Positions 1 to 14,749 of a stretch of DNA of 64,000 nucleotides are shown here, piece by piece. The DNA lies in NCBI GenBank assembly GCA_003116995.1, contig BDSL01000002.1, positions 3,084,540 through 3,148,539 of the forward strand. The letters are read 5' to 3'. Source of the DNA: Yamagishiella unicocca (taxonomy: Eukaryota; Chlorophyta; Chlorophyceae; Chlamydomonadales; Volvocaceae). Position numbers and translations under genes: made by a program. The first letter of the stretch is position 1, and the number at the start of each line of letters is the position of its first letter. The notes below the pieces were generated by a model. It was not told the origin of the DNA. It saw only the letters and a program-made list of their open reading frames with translations, and did not search any database.

Positions 1-254
1 AGCCAGATGTGCAAGGCGTTGTCGAGACCTGCAAGGGTCAGCAAAGCAAAGAGATAGGAGATTGTATATCGGTGCTTTTTTAACTTGCTCGGAGAGTCGC
101 AGTCACTGATAGTCCGACGCATGTAAGGAGAGTTTCAATAAAGAGCAAAGAGCACGTGCCGTACCGCGTACGAGCTGCGAAACAGACGCAGCAAGGTAAA
201 TCTGCAGTTCCATGAGTAACGTCCCTTACGCTCTGGACTAAGCGACAGCATTGC
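1..254. other. 3' flank of the proline-rich gene, nothing recognised
   Basis: This lies downstream of the minus-strand stop at 255-257. I see no coding-like frame and no TGTAA signal on the minus strand. It is probably 3' UTR or spacer. Confidence 0.4.
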
Positions 255-1385
255 TCAATGTAAAGCCATCCACTGGGTATCGCGCACTTTCAAGGTAAAG
301 TCCTGCAGAGACGATTGGGTCATCGATCCCGACGAGTCGTAGCCCTCAATCGTCACCCAGTGCGTGTACTTGGAGGCATCAAAGGTCTTCCCTCCGCCCG
401 TTCCTGCATGCAGCGCCAATACTTAGCCAGCGAATGAAGCAAGTGCACACGAAGACTTAGCTTGTCGATAAGTACGACGTAAGGCTGGGTATAAGTGATG
501 GGTGCAGGCGCGCTTCTGCGCACGCAGACCCGTGCATGGATGCTTTTTTGGTTACAGACGGTCAACGACGTAACATGACGGTCACGCCTGGTGCAAAGCT
601 GGCACACAAGGAGTTTTGGGGGTTTGGCCGAGCGATCCCATATAGAACCCCATGGCTTAATTTATTGACACGTTCTCAGATGTGGTTACGCGTCAACACT
701 GCTGCAAGTCCGAAGATAGATGTCTGACTGGTCGACGACAACTTACCTGTTAGTGGTGTACTGGGGATGGCAATCGGATCGCGGTCGATAGCACCCGGCC
801 CTAGCATGGTCGTGGTCGCCACCCACTCCGGATCATAGTACTGCGGCGACGACAGAACAGCCGGACCGGAAAATGGGCGTTAAACTGACGGAAAGGAACC
901 ATCGGAGGCAAAAGCCCCTTGCTTTCGTACATATCCTACCACCACTGCAGTAATTACCTGATTGCAAGCAAGCAGAGCCAAAGCTCGCAGCGTAGGTCCG
1001 TCGTCTTCATCGCTTTCGGAGTCGGGGGCTGAGTAGCAAAGCGGCGCCCAAACAGAAGCACCACTATGCCCGTCTACGGACGCGTTTACCATCAGTTCCA
1101 CACGAGAAGACTTGAGGCACTCCCCTCCGCCAGGGCAAAGATTTGATTCAATACTGCTGAGGTTCATATACGCATCTCCAATAATGCGAATAGCTCCAGA
1201 CATGTCGGGTGGCGGTGGTGATGGCGGCGGAGATGGCGGCATAGGCATTAGCGGCGGCGATGGCGGCGGTGGCGATGGTGGCAGCGGTGACGGCTGTGGC
1301 GACGGGGGCGGCGATGGGGGCGGCGGCGGCGATGGGGGCGGTGGTGACGGCGGTGGCGACGGTGGCCGCGGTGACGGCGGCGCGC
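255..1385 (-). CDS. Extracellular proline-rich protein with SRCR-like segment (3' exons, 5' end unresolved)
   Basis: Three minus-strand exons join in phase: 1385-958, 840-747 and 403-255, which ends with TGA. The first exon opens with about 50 residues of PPSPPP-type linker, the hallmark of volvocine hydroxyproline-rich wall and matrix proteins. It continues into a segment with the spacing of an SRCR domain: RVELMVN, then WAPLC, then ALALLACNQ just before a CAG|GTAATT donor. The last two exons encode a conserved-looking tail (YYDPEWVATTTML..., WVTIEGYDSSG...) that I cannot assign to a family. The product is probably secreted and glycosylated on hydroxyproline. The start codon and signal peptide were not found; they should lie at higher coordinates. 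The SRCR call rests on a loose pattern and could be wrong. The gene structure itself is better supported, because both junctions keep phase. Confidence 0.5.
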
Positions 1386-1676
1386 CTGCAGACGGACATA
1401 GCGAGCTCAATGCGTGACGTATCATGGGCCATTTGCTCATCAGCTTTGGGAATACCAGGATTTTACCCCAGCTGCCAGTGTTGGGCTGGTAACTGGGGCA
1501 AGCTGTCTAGTAGTAGTGCACGTTTCAGTGAGCTAGGGCACTCACGGCGTGGCGGTGGACGGGGCGACAGGCGCGGCGGTGGAAGTTTTGGGGCGGGTCG
1601 ACGCCCAGGCGGCGGCTTGTACTTGCGTGCTGGTGGTGGCGACGACTTGCCCTCGGCACCTGGCGCTGGAAGACGG

Positions 1677-2060
1677 TGTACAACACACGCGGATACGCGC
1701 GGGTGGAGGGGAGGATTGTTTGGTTGCAGGATAACGGAGAACCACTGTAACCGTCTCCAAAATAAGCCAAGCCGTAAACCCCTCGCTCCTTGATGCCTTT
1801 CGGGCGTTTCAGCTGCAACGAATGAACTGTATCGTGGTGCACGTATGGACACTCTGCATTGAACTGAACTACTCTCGCGACTTCACGCATCCGCGCAAAC
1901 CCAGACCAGAACCGCACTTACCGAGACCCACTGATAAGAGAAGGTACACAAAAAGACAGGAGAAAACACGTATGTCCTTCAGCCTCGGCTTGTTGCAGTT
2001 GACGCCGAAGGGCTTGGCGATGTCAACTACTGCAGGCCCCGCCATCTCCGCCATGGCCAC
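1677..2060 (-). CDS. Possible upstream exons of the proline-rich gene
   Basis: Two protein-like minus-strand stretches precede the proline-rich exon. One, near 2060-1970, reads MAEMAGPAVVDIAKPFGVNC and leads to a possible GT donor. The other, about 1800-1677, contains ERGVYGLAYFGDGYSGS and ends at a CAG|GTGCCG donor. A strong donor (CTCG|GTAAGT) also sits near 1918. The phases do not join cleanly to the exon at 1385, so at least one exon is missing from this model. No family is recognised. They could also belong to a separate small gene. Confidence 0.25.
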
Positions 2061-2063
2061 AGC

Positions 2064-3375
2064 TTAGGACTGCCAAAATATTTGCTAGTAACTCAGCGAG
2101 CGCAGCGAACCCGACGAACACAATGATCGTCCGCAAGACACGGCGGTAGCCTGCGCGTCGGAAATGAAAGATGCCACTGACGCCGTTGACGATAAAAAAT
2201 GGCACGTTTATTCACAATCTTCAACGGCACATAGATGGAATTTTTTTATACAGTTCGCGACTCGAGTCGAAAGACGACTCATTCCGGAACACACGAATTG
2301 CACACAGATGTGCAAGTGCATCAAGTCTCACCTGCACCTATGTGTATCAGCCCTGGTGACCAAGCAGTGCAAGGTACAAGGGGTCCTTCGCCACCCTTAC
2401 CGAACCAGCAGTAGCTTTCCGCTCTAACGCATATGGGATCGCAATCGGGTGCTTTAAAACATGTTAAATTGGCCGACTGACTTGGCTCGTATCCGTGCAG
2501 CCTCTGGGCCCGCCGTAACATATATCGTACGTGCATCTCTTAATATCAAAGAGCCCTCAAGTGCAATCCAACACAGTACACAAACGCCACGCGCGAGCTC
2601 GACATGTAGCAAATCCACTTGAAGCCGTCCGAACAGTGCGGGCAAATCAACTTCAATCAAAGGTTCAAATTGCACCGATGCCATTGATATGAAGTGTGCA
2701 CTTGCCGTTTTGGGTAAACTTCAATTTCCGAGCTTAAAAAGGAAGCGCCTTTTAGGGCGCGATAGGAACGCAGTCCAACGTTCGTGTGCGGCATTCGCAC
2801 CGGCGCATTCGGCACTGTAAGTGACAGCACCAAACTTCTGGGCCATAGCTCATGCATGTTCCTTGTCGGTTCTTCCCATCCGTGAGAGTTTGTAGTTGGC
2901 CCTATACGAAACGCCGTGCTGTTTGGCGGGCGGGCTCGACACTAGCTTACCCTACCCGCATGGCGCGCATCAGCATACGTGTGCAAGTCACGAGCAATAT
3001 CTGCCAAACGCGCGATAATAATTGTAAGCCGTTGATGCATCTCGAACATATTGACAACCCTGGAACTAACCGGTCGCCGCGACTATAAACCTGGGCACGT
3101 GGCGCAACCTGTCCAGATAAGTATGCGTGAAGAAGATCGTATATTTGCTCTTAGATGCGTCATAAAAATGTTTGATTGATATGCAATGGAAATGACTGTT
3201 GAGGCTTACCACGTGTGGACGGCTTAGGCGAAATCATGGTATTAATTTGTTGTTACTGGTATTTAGTACATAATCCGCTTTTGCAGCGACTTTACCAAGC
3301 TTATCTGGCGGACTCTAATCGAGCGTGTCGCACGCCGGGGACCAGAACCCAACAGTGGAAACAGCATAAGGCTTC
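2064..3375. other. Spacer without recognisable gene
   Basis: Only short, unrelated open frames occur on both strands. No splice-consistent exon, RNA gene or repeat array was recognised. The promoter of the plus-strand gene starting at 3376 and that of the minus-strand gene should both lie in or near here. Confidence 0.4.
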
Positions 3376-5526
3376 ATGGACCAGTCACCTTCGCAAGTGC
3401 GGAGGACAACGCGGTCGGACGGCTGCGCAACCGGAACACCAGCGCAGCCTGCAGACCCAGAGTTTATCGCAGTTCTCCAGGCGGCTCCAACTATCTGGGA
3501 ATACCTCATACCTGCTGACGCAACACGTTTGAGGTCAACATGTCGGCTGGCGCAGAGCCAGTATGTCGTGTGGTGCCGTCGGCTTTACGTCCGGCGGCTC
3601 GTCCTACAACAACCGGAAGGCAAGGGTCCCAAGGGATCCAGAGTCAATGCAGCCAGAGAGGCAGAAGTACAACGAGCAGTGCAGGGCATCGAGGCGTTGT
3701 GTAAACGAGGCTATCGTCCGCGGGATGTGGAAATTGTGTGCGACTGGTTATTCCTTGGCGGCCTGCTGATCCAGCCCCTCTCTCAGGCATTTGGTGCTAG
3801 CATCGCTACTCTGTCTCTCCAGCTGCTCTTGGGAGGCTCCGGGGCCTCCACCCTCGGCCTGCCAACCTCGCCCGCCGACTGGGCTGCCAGTGTTGCCGCC
3901 GCGCTGCCCTCCCTGGACTCACTCTCTATCCACCTAGACAACCAGGAGGAAGAGAAGGCTGCCGAGCCGCTGCTGGTGGCACTCGCTCCTCGCCTGCGCT
4001 CCCTGTCGGTCAATTGCTCCTGGCCTGACCGGCTGCCGGACGGGGTGAAGGCATGCACCTCCCTGGAGCGCCTGTCGATGCGTACCAACGACACTATTGA
4101 TGACGAACCCTCGTTGGATTTGCACGGTGCCTCCCAGTCGATCAGTGACATCGCGAGGCTGACCTCATTGCGCTCCCTGGAGCTAACCTCGGACTTCGAA
4201 GGTGTACTTCCCGGCATCAAAGACCCCGGTGTTCAGCTTGGCCCCCTGCGAGAGCTGACGGGTCTTTCGCGCCTGGTGCTCACCTTACCAAAGCAAAGTG
4301 ACATGTATTGCGATGCTCCCGATAGCATTGACGAGGTGGGCCAGTTCCTCTGGTTTTGTTGGCCAGTGGCTCAGCTTGTGGCCCGCATGCGCGATCTGGC
4401 GGAGCTGGCGGTCCCTGTGTCGAACATCAGCGCAGAGGACTGTGTCCAGCTGGCATCTATGACCGCCCTCACGCGCTTGTGCTGCCAAGCAATTGCAACG
4501 CCGCCGCCGGGCCGCTGTGGCTCGGGAGCTGTGGGGGATATGGACTCAGCCGGCGGCAGCGACGACAAAGACGGCAGCCCCACCGCCGCCGCTGGACCCA
4601 TTGCCGGCGGTAACGGCGACGGAGATGGTGCCCTCGCCAATAGAAGTGGTGGGGCGGCCAGCGGGAGTGGCGGTTGCGGCGGTGGAGGGGGCGGAGCTGC
4701 CGAGGTACCGGCGGTACCGCTGCCGCCCAATCTGAAAGAGCTGCAGGTCAGCTGCAAGCTCCCCACTCTCCACATGGCAGCATCCCTGGCGGCGCACCCT
4801 AGCAAGCCCAGGCTGGCCCTGGATGGCGTGGCCTACTTGAGCGTAGGGTTGAGCGCGCGGCTGACGCTGCTGGGTGGCTCGGCCGTGAGTCACGACAGCG
4901 CGCTGCCCAACCATGAGGGTGTCGTTGCGCCCTGGCTTGCTGCGGTGGCGGCGCAAGGGGCTCGCTTCATTGCTGATTCTGCAAGGAACACGTATGGGCC
5001 GGAGGCTGCTGGCACGCTGCGCGGTGGCCGCCGCGCGGGTTGGCTGAACCACGTGGACATCAGCGAGCTTGCAGTGTACGAAGGGTACGACGCTGCAGGG
5101 AGGGCGGAAGATACCTTGCGCGACGCTGGCGACTTTCACGGCAATGGAGATTATGACAGTGACGGTTACGGTGGCGACCTGCACGACGGGCTGCGACGAT
5201 GTCGGTACTCCCAGCATTCAGGAAGGCGACCTCGCTTCGATATCGCGGCCGCAAGGCAGGAGAAAGTCCAGGGGCCACACGCCGAATGGCTGGCGGCCCT
5301 GGCACCGCTGGGAAGCGCCGTCACGAAATTATCAATGGTCGACGTGGCACTGTCGCCGGGAGACATGCGCGCGCTGGTTTCGGCCTGCCCGCATATTACC
5401 AGCGTACAGACCGGCCAACAGGAGGACCACTCTGAGCTGCTACGCATCCAGGGCAGATCAGAGCCCGGCCCCCGGCCCCGCCAAGGCGGGGGCCAAAAGT
5501 GGGGCCGACGCGGGGGCTATCGCTGA
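3376..5526 (+). CDS. F-box/leucine-rich-repeat-like protein, intronless
   Basis: This is a single 716-residue open frame from ATG 3376 to TGA 5524-5526. Residues about 40-75 (ATRLRSTCRLAQSQY and the basic stretch after it) resemble the second half of an F-box. After that come irregular leucine-rich segments such as LPSLDSLSIHL, LAPRLRSLSVNC, TSLERLSM and LTSLRSLELTSD. A Gly/Ser/Asp-rich insertion lies near residues 385-450 and further LRR-like units follow. The C terminus is Arg/Gly/Pro-rich. If the F-box is real, the protein would act as a substrate receptor of an SCF ubiquitin ligase, but no cognate substrate can be inferred. The absence of introns is odd next to neighbours with many introns. 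It suggests an expanded or retrocopied family member. Alternatively it is an LRR protein without F-box function. Confidence 0.7.
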   Translation: MDQSPSQVRRTTRSDGCATGTPAQPADPEFIAVLQAAPTIWEYLIPADATRLRSTCRLAQSQYVVWCRRLYVRRLVLQQPEGKGPKGSRVNAAREAEVQRAVQGIEALCKRGYRPRDVEIVCDWLFLGGLLIQPLSQAFGASIATLSLQLLLGGSGASTLGLPTSPADWAASVAAALPSLDSLSIHLDNQEEEKAAEPLLVALAPRLRSLSVNCSWPDRLPDGVKACTSLERLSMRTNDTIDDEPSLDLHGASQSISDIARLTSLRSLELTSDFEGVLPGIKDPGVQLGPLRELTGLSRLVLTLPKQSDMYCDAPDSIDEVGQFLWFCWPVAQLVARMRDLAELAVPVSNISAEDCVQLASMTALTRLCCQAIATPPPGRCGSGAVGDMDSAGGSDDKDGSPTAAAGPIAGGNGDGDGALANRSGGAASGSGGCGGGGGGAAEVPAVPLPPNLKELQVSCKLPTLHMAASLAAHPSKPRLALDGVAYLSVGLSARLTLLGGSAVSHDSALPNHEGVVAPWLAAVAAQGARFIADSARNTYGPEAAGTLRGGRRAGWLNHVDISELAVYEGYDAAGRAEDTLRDAGDFHGNGDYDSDGYGGDLHDGLRRCRYSQHSGRRPRFDIAAARQEKVQGPHAEWLAALAPLGSAVTKLSMVDVALSPGDMRALVSACPHITSVQTGQQEDHSELLRIQGRSEPGPRPRQGGGQKWGRRGGYR

Positions 5527-8398
5527 CCGATGTTTATGGAGCTCTTACCATGTTTGCTGCCCATAAAAGCGTGACTTTCGGAGCTAGATGAAAATATGTT
5601 TTGTTAGGAGCATTGTCGATCGGTAGCCGCTTCATCTTCTGAATGGGAGGGAGGGCGTGCAAGCGGGCGAGGCGGGGAGGCAGCCTCAGGCGGGCGACTT
5701 GGCTGGTTTCGAAGTATGCACGGGCGAGCCCTCCCTAGAGGCGAGGACCTGCAGCCGGGGCAAGACCTCCGGTAGCGGCCGTGGGTCTAAGGCCAAATGT
5801 GTTGGACATGTCGCAAGGGGTTAGGAAATTGCTTTGATGGCGGGCTTCAATGGACTGCACGCTCGGGTTAAAACTCCGTTGGGATGACGGGCAGTATGAC
5901 GCAGTAACCTGCGTCAATGGTCTGCCTTGTGAGCAAGGCAGGGTTAAGTGCCTTGAGGAAGCTTACGAGTGCCATAACACGGACAGCCGCAACAGCGAGA
6001 GCGCTTAAGCACGAGCTGGTGTTGCGATATGTTGTACTGTCGTAATATCGTCAAGAATGCATTGGAATTTCGCACCTTCTGCAAATGAACACACGCACGT
6101 TGCGGAAATACACACGCACGTTGCGAGAAGTAAACACACGCGCCGTACGCTCCGATATATGCCGTACACTCAGCCGGCTTATGCAATGCGCAACGTGGCC
6201 TTAACGCAGTTCATTGGCGTCGTACGCCGAGTAGGGCTAGCGAGGTTACCGTTTACGTATCCGAGCTGGGTCCTGGAGACGGCATCGACTGTAGCGAACC
6301 CTCGCGTCCTATGGCGCTGGTGCACGTGTCGGCGGGTGGGCTCACTGGTCCTTCCGTTCGGGCGCCACTTCATATCCCGGAAGGACACAATCATTATGCA
6401 CAGCGGTTGGGTTCACAACAGCTAGCACTACATGTAACCAGGTCGGTTCTGGGCATGCTGTGCATTGCAGTTGCGTGTGGCAATGAAGGCATTTTGTGTG
6501 GACAGTAGCATATTAGGAGTAAAAGAACATTGTTATCCACATCCGCACGATGGCACATACGATTGTACGGCTGTGCGCGAAGATGATGATTCGTCTGCCT
6601 TGTAGCTCCACTATGACGATTGGGGGATGAATGGCATCATAAAATCATGAGGATCTTCTATCCTGCCTCCATCCCTGAAGGTACGGGCGAAGGGTTGGCG
6701 CCGCTGCGAATAAAAAGGTTGCGTGCGTACTTCTGGGCGTCGACAACGCCAACTTCCTGTCCGTTACTTGGAGCTTGCTTCCCGCCAGTACTTGGAGCTG
6801 CCTTGCTCGTGGCTGCTGATGCAGGTCCAGGTGGGACGGATGCCGGCTGGAACTAACCCTACTCGGTGACGGTTATGAGCAGAGGGAGTGGCCTGCACAC
6901 GGTTCAGTCGATGGAGCTGGTGGTACGTGACGCGGCACACATGGAGGGCATGGGGCTTTCAGCGGCAGGGACAGCCATGATGCGCTTGAGTGCCTGTCTT
7001 ACCAGCGAGGCGTGTGTAGAAATCCAGGCGATAAACTTAGCTGCTAACTGAGCCACTTGGAAAGCAGCCGGGAGTCAAGCAAGGGCACTTTGTTCCTTAT
7101 ACATGGCTTACATGTCGCTGTCGCTGCTCAGTTAGCCAGCCTCTTGCCCTCGCTTGACCTGTTGCCATGTGCTGCGTGGTGGCGTGGTCACCTAGGGACG
7201 CCTAGGGCACCACCGAGCCCTGCCTGAGCGGCGCTCTGTTGATCGCCAAGTACCAGTTGTGAGTATTAACGGCTGGGGCTATAGAGCTCCCGCTTGAGGG
7301 TGACACCCGGTTACAAGTGAGCCGTGTTTTGCCAAATGATGTCGCGCACTCCATTGCAAGATAGGTTGTGTGCTGCTGCCTGGTTGTGGCGAAGGCCCCT
7401 GCGCCCACTGTGACGTGATTGTTACTTAAATCTAGCGCCCCGCCAGCGCCGCCTAGCTTGCGATGCACGGCTTGCAGCTGCCGGGCCCTTTCCCCAACGC
7501 GACCATCACCAGCAGCGCGCGATGCATGAGCGCCAAGACAACTCGTGTAAAACGCTGCCCTCTGCAGTGGTCCATTTCGACACAGCTTCCGCCAGGTTCC
7601 ATCCTAACTGCCGCTGGAGCTACACACCCTCGAGCAGATCCGGTGCCCCGACATGTTACGAGGGTGCCTGGGCGATTGCCCGGTGGCCGTACGGCGGACA
7701 GGTGTCCTAAATGCCATGCAACAGATTACACCAAACATTTAGGCAAGCGCACGAGGTGCGGCATATCCCACGATATGGAAGAACACAAGAGTTATCGTCC
7801 TGCCGACTTCGTTATCACAAGAGTACGACAACAAAATGTCACTACTGCTCAGCTTTGTCAGGTTCAATGTCCGCTGTCTTCTATGACCAGCGTTGTGATC
7901 TAGTACCGTAGAGACAGTATATTCGGTCTGGCATCGCACACAGCTTGTGGTCCTGCGTTCCTGAGCAGACTAGCGCAATTTCCACTGAACTGTTTGTTTT
8001 CTAATAGCCCTTATGGAATCAAGGGTTGTGGACAATTGCCCTGATAAGGTCAGCCTTTGTGTGCTGCAGCTTTGAAGGAAACATATGTTTAAAAGCTGGT
8101 CCACTTCATGCAGGCCTCAGCCACAACCAACTACGTATATGTCTCAGAGACAGATGAACTTGGCGGATACAAATACGTTGAGACGACAGGATCGTTGTGA
8201 GTTGGCAGTCCTGTAGATGCTCACGATGCAGTCGCGGTGACGTACGGCTTCCCTGCGTTGCAGTGTCTTCTCTCTGAGGACACACGCTCTGATACCAGAT
8301 GGCAACGTCGCGCTCAATAGCGTCCAGCGTCGGGTGAGGCTTAGTCAGCTGAAACGGCGCAGGAAGGGCCTGCCTGCCTGCAGGACTCTCCCCACCTC
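5527..8398. other. Long spacer without recognisable gene
   Basis: Short frames on both strands do not join into exons, and no family motif was seen. The spacer contains a 16-bp direct repeat, acacacgcacgttgcg, at 6089-6104 and again at 6110-6125. A TGTAA occurs near 6430 and could end the upstream transcript, though about 900 bases after its stop. Confidence 0.4.
6089..6125. repeat. Two-copy 16-bp direct repeat
   Basis: The unit acacacgcacgttgcg is present twice, separated by five bases, in non-coding DNA. Part of a third copy (acacacgcgccg) follows near 6133. Confidence 0.8.
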
Positions 8399-8884
8399 CC
8401 TCTGCTAACTCCATGCTCCCTTCAGATCCTGCGTGTGGCGGCCAAAGACCTGTTGGAACTCCGACCATACCGCCCACCGAAAGACCTGCCTTCGGTGGGC
8501 ATGTTGTATGGTAAGGTGACGGGCATCCTTGACAAGGTCCGACCGGCGGAGCTCCAGGCCGAAGATGTCATCCAGCGGCTCCTGAAAAGCTTTCGGAACC
8601 AGGTGTGGAACCCTTTCGATGTGCTTCACCGCCACGCCGGTCCGCACGCGTTTGGGCCCACAAACACAGCACCACTTGACGAGGACCATTTGGCGACAGC
8701 AAAGACCGAACGCATACCAACCTCCGAGCATTTTGTTGACACGTTGGAAACCCTGCGCTGCGCTTCTTGGGGAGATAGCAAGCGGGTTAATGATCTGGGG
8801 GTATGGGCTCACACAACTTCCACTGTGGTAGACGGCAGGCGTAGCTGCCCCCGAAAGCCATGCTCCATTACGTCATTATTGTAG
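8399..8884 (+). CDS. Unrecognised open frame, possible exon or gene fragment
   Basis: An open frame of about 149 residues begins after a pyrimidine-rich stretch that could serve as a splice acceptor (cccttcag) and ends with TAG at 8882-8884. The text (PPKDLPSVGMLYGKVTGIL, EDVIQRLLKSFRNQV) looks protein-like, but I recognise no domain. No upstream partner exon was found. It may be a gene relic, a transposable-element fragment, or an exon of an unseen gene. It does not supply the missing NSF N domain. Confidence 0.25.
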   Translation, partial: PLLTPCSLQILRVAAKDLLELRPYRPPKDLPSVGMLYGKVTGILDKVRPAELQAEDVIQRLLKSFRNQVWNPFDVLHRHAGPHAFGPTNTAPLDEDHLATAKTERIPTSEHFVDTLETLRCASWGDSKRVNDLGVWAHTTSTVVDGRRSCPRKPCSITSLL

Positions 8885-9341
8885 GTCTCGAAACACAAAT
8901 AGAGCTATGGTCACAGACGGACATGGGTTTCGAGTGAATCCGGAGCTGCGAGGAGAAATGGAACATAATCGTCATACTGGGGGTCGGTAGAACTGTTCCG
9001 CCGTTTGGCAGATGCCGCGTATTCTGCCGTGGATGGGGTGTTTTGCGGTCATTCTGGGAGTCTCCAGAAGGCGACTTCGCTGGCAAATGTATCAATCTGT
9101 GATTGCCCTCACGTAGAGCTGCGCGGAATTCTCACTGCGGCTGCCCCCTGGCACTTGCATCACGCAAGCGACCCGGTGCACCACGGTGCCCATCATACCC
9201 CATGCATGGAGAACTGCCTCGCGCCGAACATGCACCAAGAGTATTACCAATACGCACGGCGCACTTGTGCGACTTCCCTCCGCCGTTTCTAGTTTTCTAC
9301 CTCGTATCCACCAACATGTTTGGAGCCTTATAGTATATTAG
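8885..9341. other. Region upstream of the NSF exons
   Basis: No frame here resembles the NSF N-terminal subdomain that should precede the first recognised NSF exon. A possible acceptor (tatattag) ends at 9341, which would allow more exons further upstream. Confidence 0.35.
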
Positions 9342-9358
9342 GCCTCAATAAGGTGACC

Positions 9359-13330
<3,972 letters not shown>

Positions 13331-14749
13331 GCAAGCCAGCCGAGCCGGATTCGCCCGATGGCGTGAAGCCGTGCAGCAGATCTGCATCTGATGCGAGCGA
13401 ATTGCCACACGTGTGTCACACGGCCGCGACGCAGCCTAAGGCAGACTATAGCGACTGGTAGCTCGCGTAGCGGAAATCGCCAAGAGCCAGAGTGGACCGA
13501 GTGGGTTTGAAGATGACGGTTTGTGGCATAGGGGAGGGCATTAGGTGGGTTGCACGACCTTGTGGCTTGGAACTTCCGGTTGCTTCCTATGATCCGTGGG
13601 GGTAAGTGTCCAAAGTGACTTTCTTAAATGTGAGTTCTTGGGTTGGGTCGCATAGCGGCCAGGGAACAGAGTGCGAGAAGCAACGCGGGGCAGGGAGCAC
13701 ATGCGCAATGCGCTGTACGGCATTACTACGTAAGGAAGATAGCACAATGTCTGGCGCATAGTTATGAAATAAGTGTCCTGCAGTCATGAGCATCCTTGGC
13801 GTATGGTGTGCGCCTGGAATACGATATCGTGTGAGGCGGAGCGCTGCTGATTCGGCGAGGTTGAGATTGTAGCGCATCCCGCCTTTAGCCTAGTGGGCAT
13901 ATTCATAGGTAGAGCGGTTCATTCTGGCGTGTCCATCCCAAGGCAAACTGGTCGGAATGGTCGTGTTGCCGCATGGTTCGCTGCCTCGTCCTGCATGGTC
14001 TTCGGATAGTGCAAAGCACTAGGGACTTGCGGGCTGTCTCCCTGTCTTTCTGGTGGTATGCGTCGACCACCCCGCCCAACATGAGCAACTCTGGTCTATC
14101 TATCCTGCCCATATAACTGCGGGGACGTTGTCCTGCAAGGTTCTTACGTGGTGTTAGGGCAGATGTTAAAAACGTGAGGACGCTAATTGAACGTGAAGTG
14201 TCTAGAGTACTGGACGACCCAGGGGACGACCCGTCATTCCAGTTACGCGCGTAAGGGAGGGTCTATCGATTACTCCCCGAATTTACGTCCTCGCCTAGTT
14301 GTAACGCCCTGCCTTGTGCCCTCGCGGTATATGAGATGGCTGTGAACGCCAGGTGTATTTTATTGCACCTAACATGGAGGACAGCACTTGCGCCCATGGC
14401 CCCAATCGGTGATGAATCAACACGCCTTCTTATCGTCGATTGACCAACACTGGCATGACCTTTGCAACGAATAAAGTTGGCCCCACAAGACGTACAGACC
14501 ATGCCAACAGTCAAGGACTTGGCTGCACTTACATACGTCCATTACACATTATTTAACGTCTTGCCTCAGTAGGTCATTGCTGCGGCCATAACTAAAAATT
14601 TGCGCGAAGTGGACTTTGACTGACGGGTGTCTGTACACGTTCAGGCCACGAGCTTACAGCGGTCTCCCCTTGAGCTTGTGCTTCTTCAGACCCACATTAT
14701 AGCATAGCCCTATATTAGCGCAAAGCTAGCTTGCTGGCGTGCAAGCGCC
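13331..14749. other. Spacer between NSF and the coiled-coil gene
   Basis: No coding-like frame was found. A TGTAA occurs at 14300-14304 on the plus strand, about 970 bases after the NSF stop, and is a weak candidate for its 3' end. Confidence 0.4.

Noticed and set aside
1112..1417. Plus-strand Gly/Asp-rich frame opposite the proline-rich exon
   Set aside because: It is the antisense shadow of the SPPP repeat; the minus strand carries the splice sites and the non-repetitive coding text.
8399..8884. Possible missing NSF N-terminal exon
   Set aside because: A short SFRNQV resembles the NSF N domain RFxNQV, but nothing around it fits the family and no phase-consistent join to 9342 was found.
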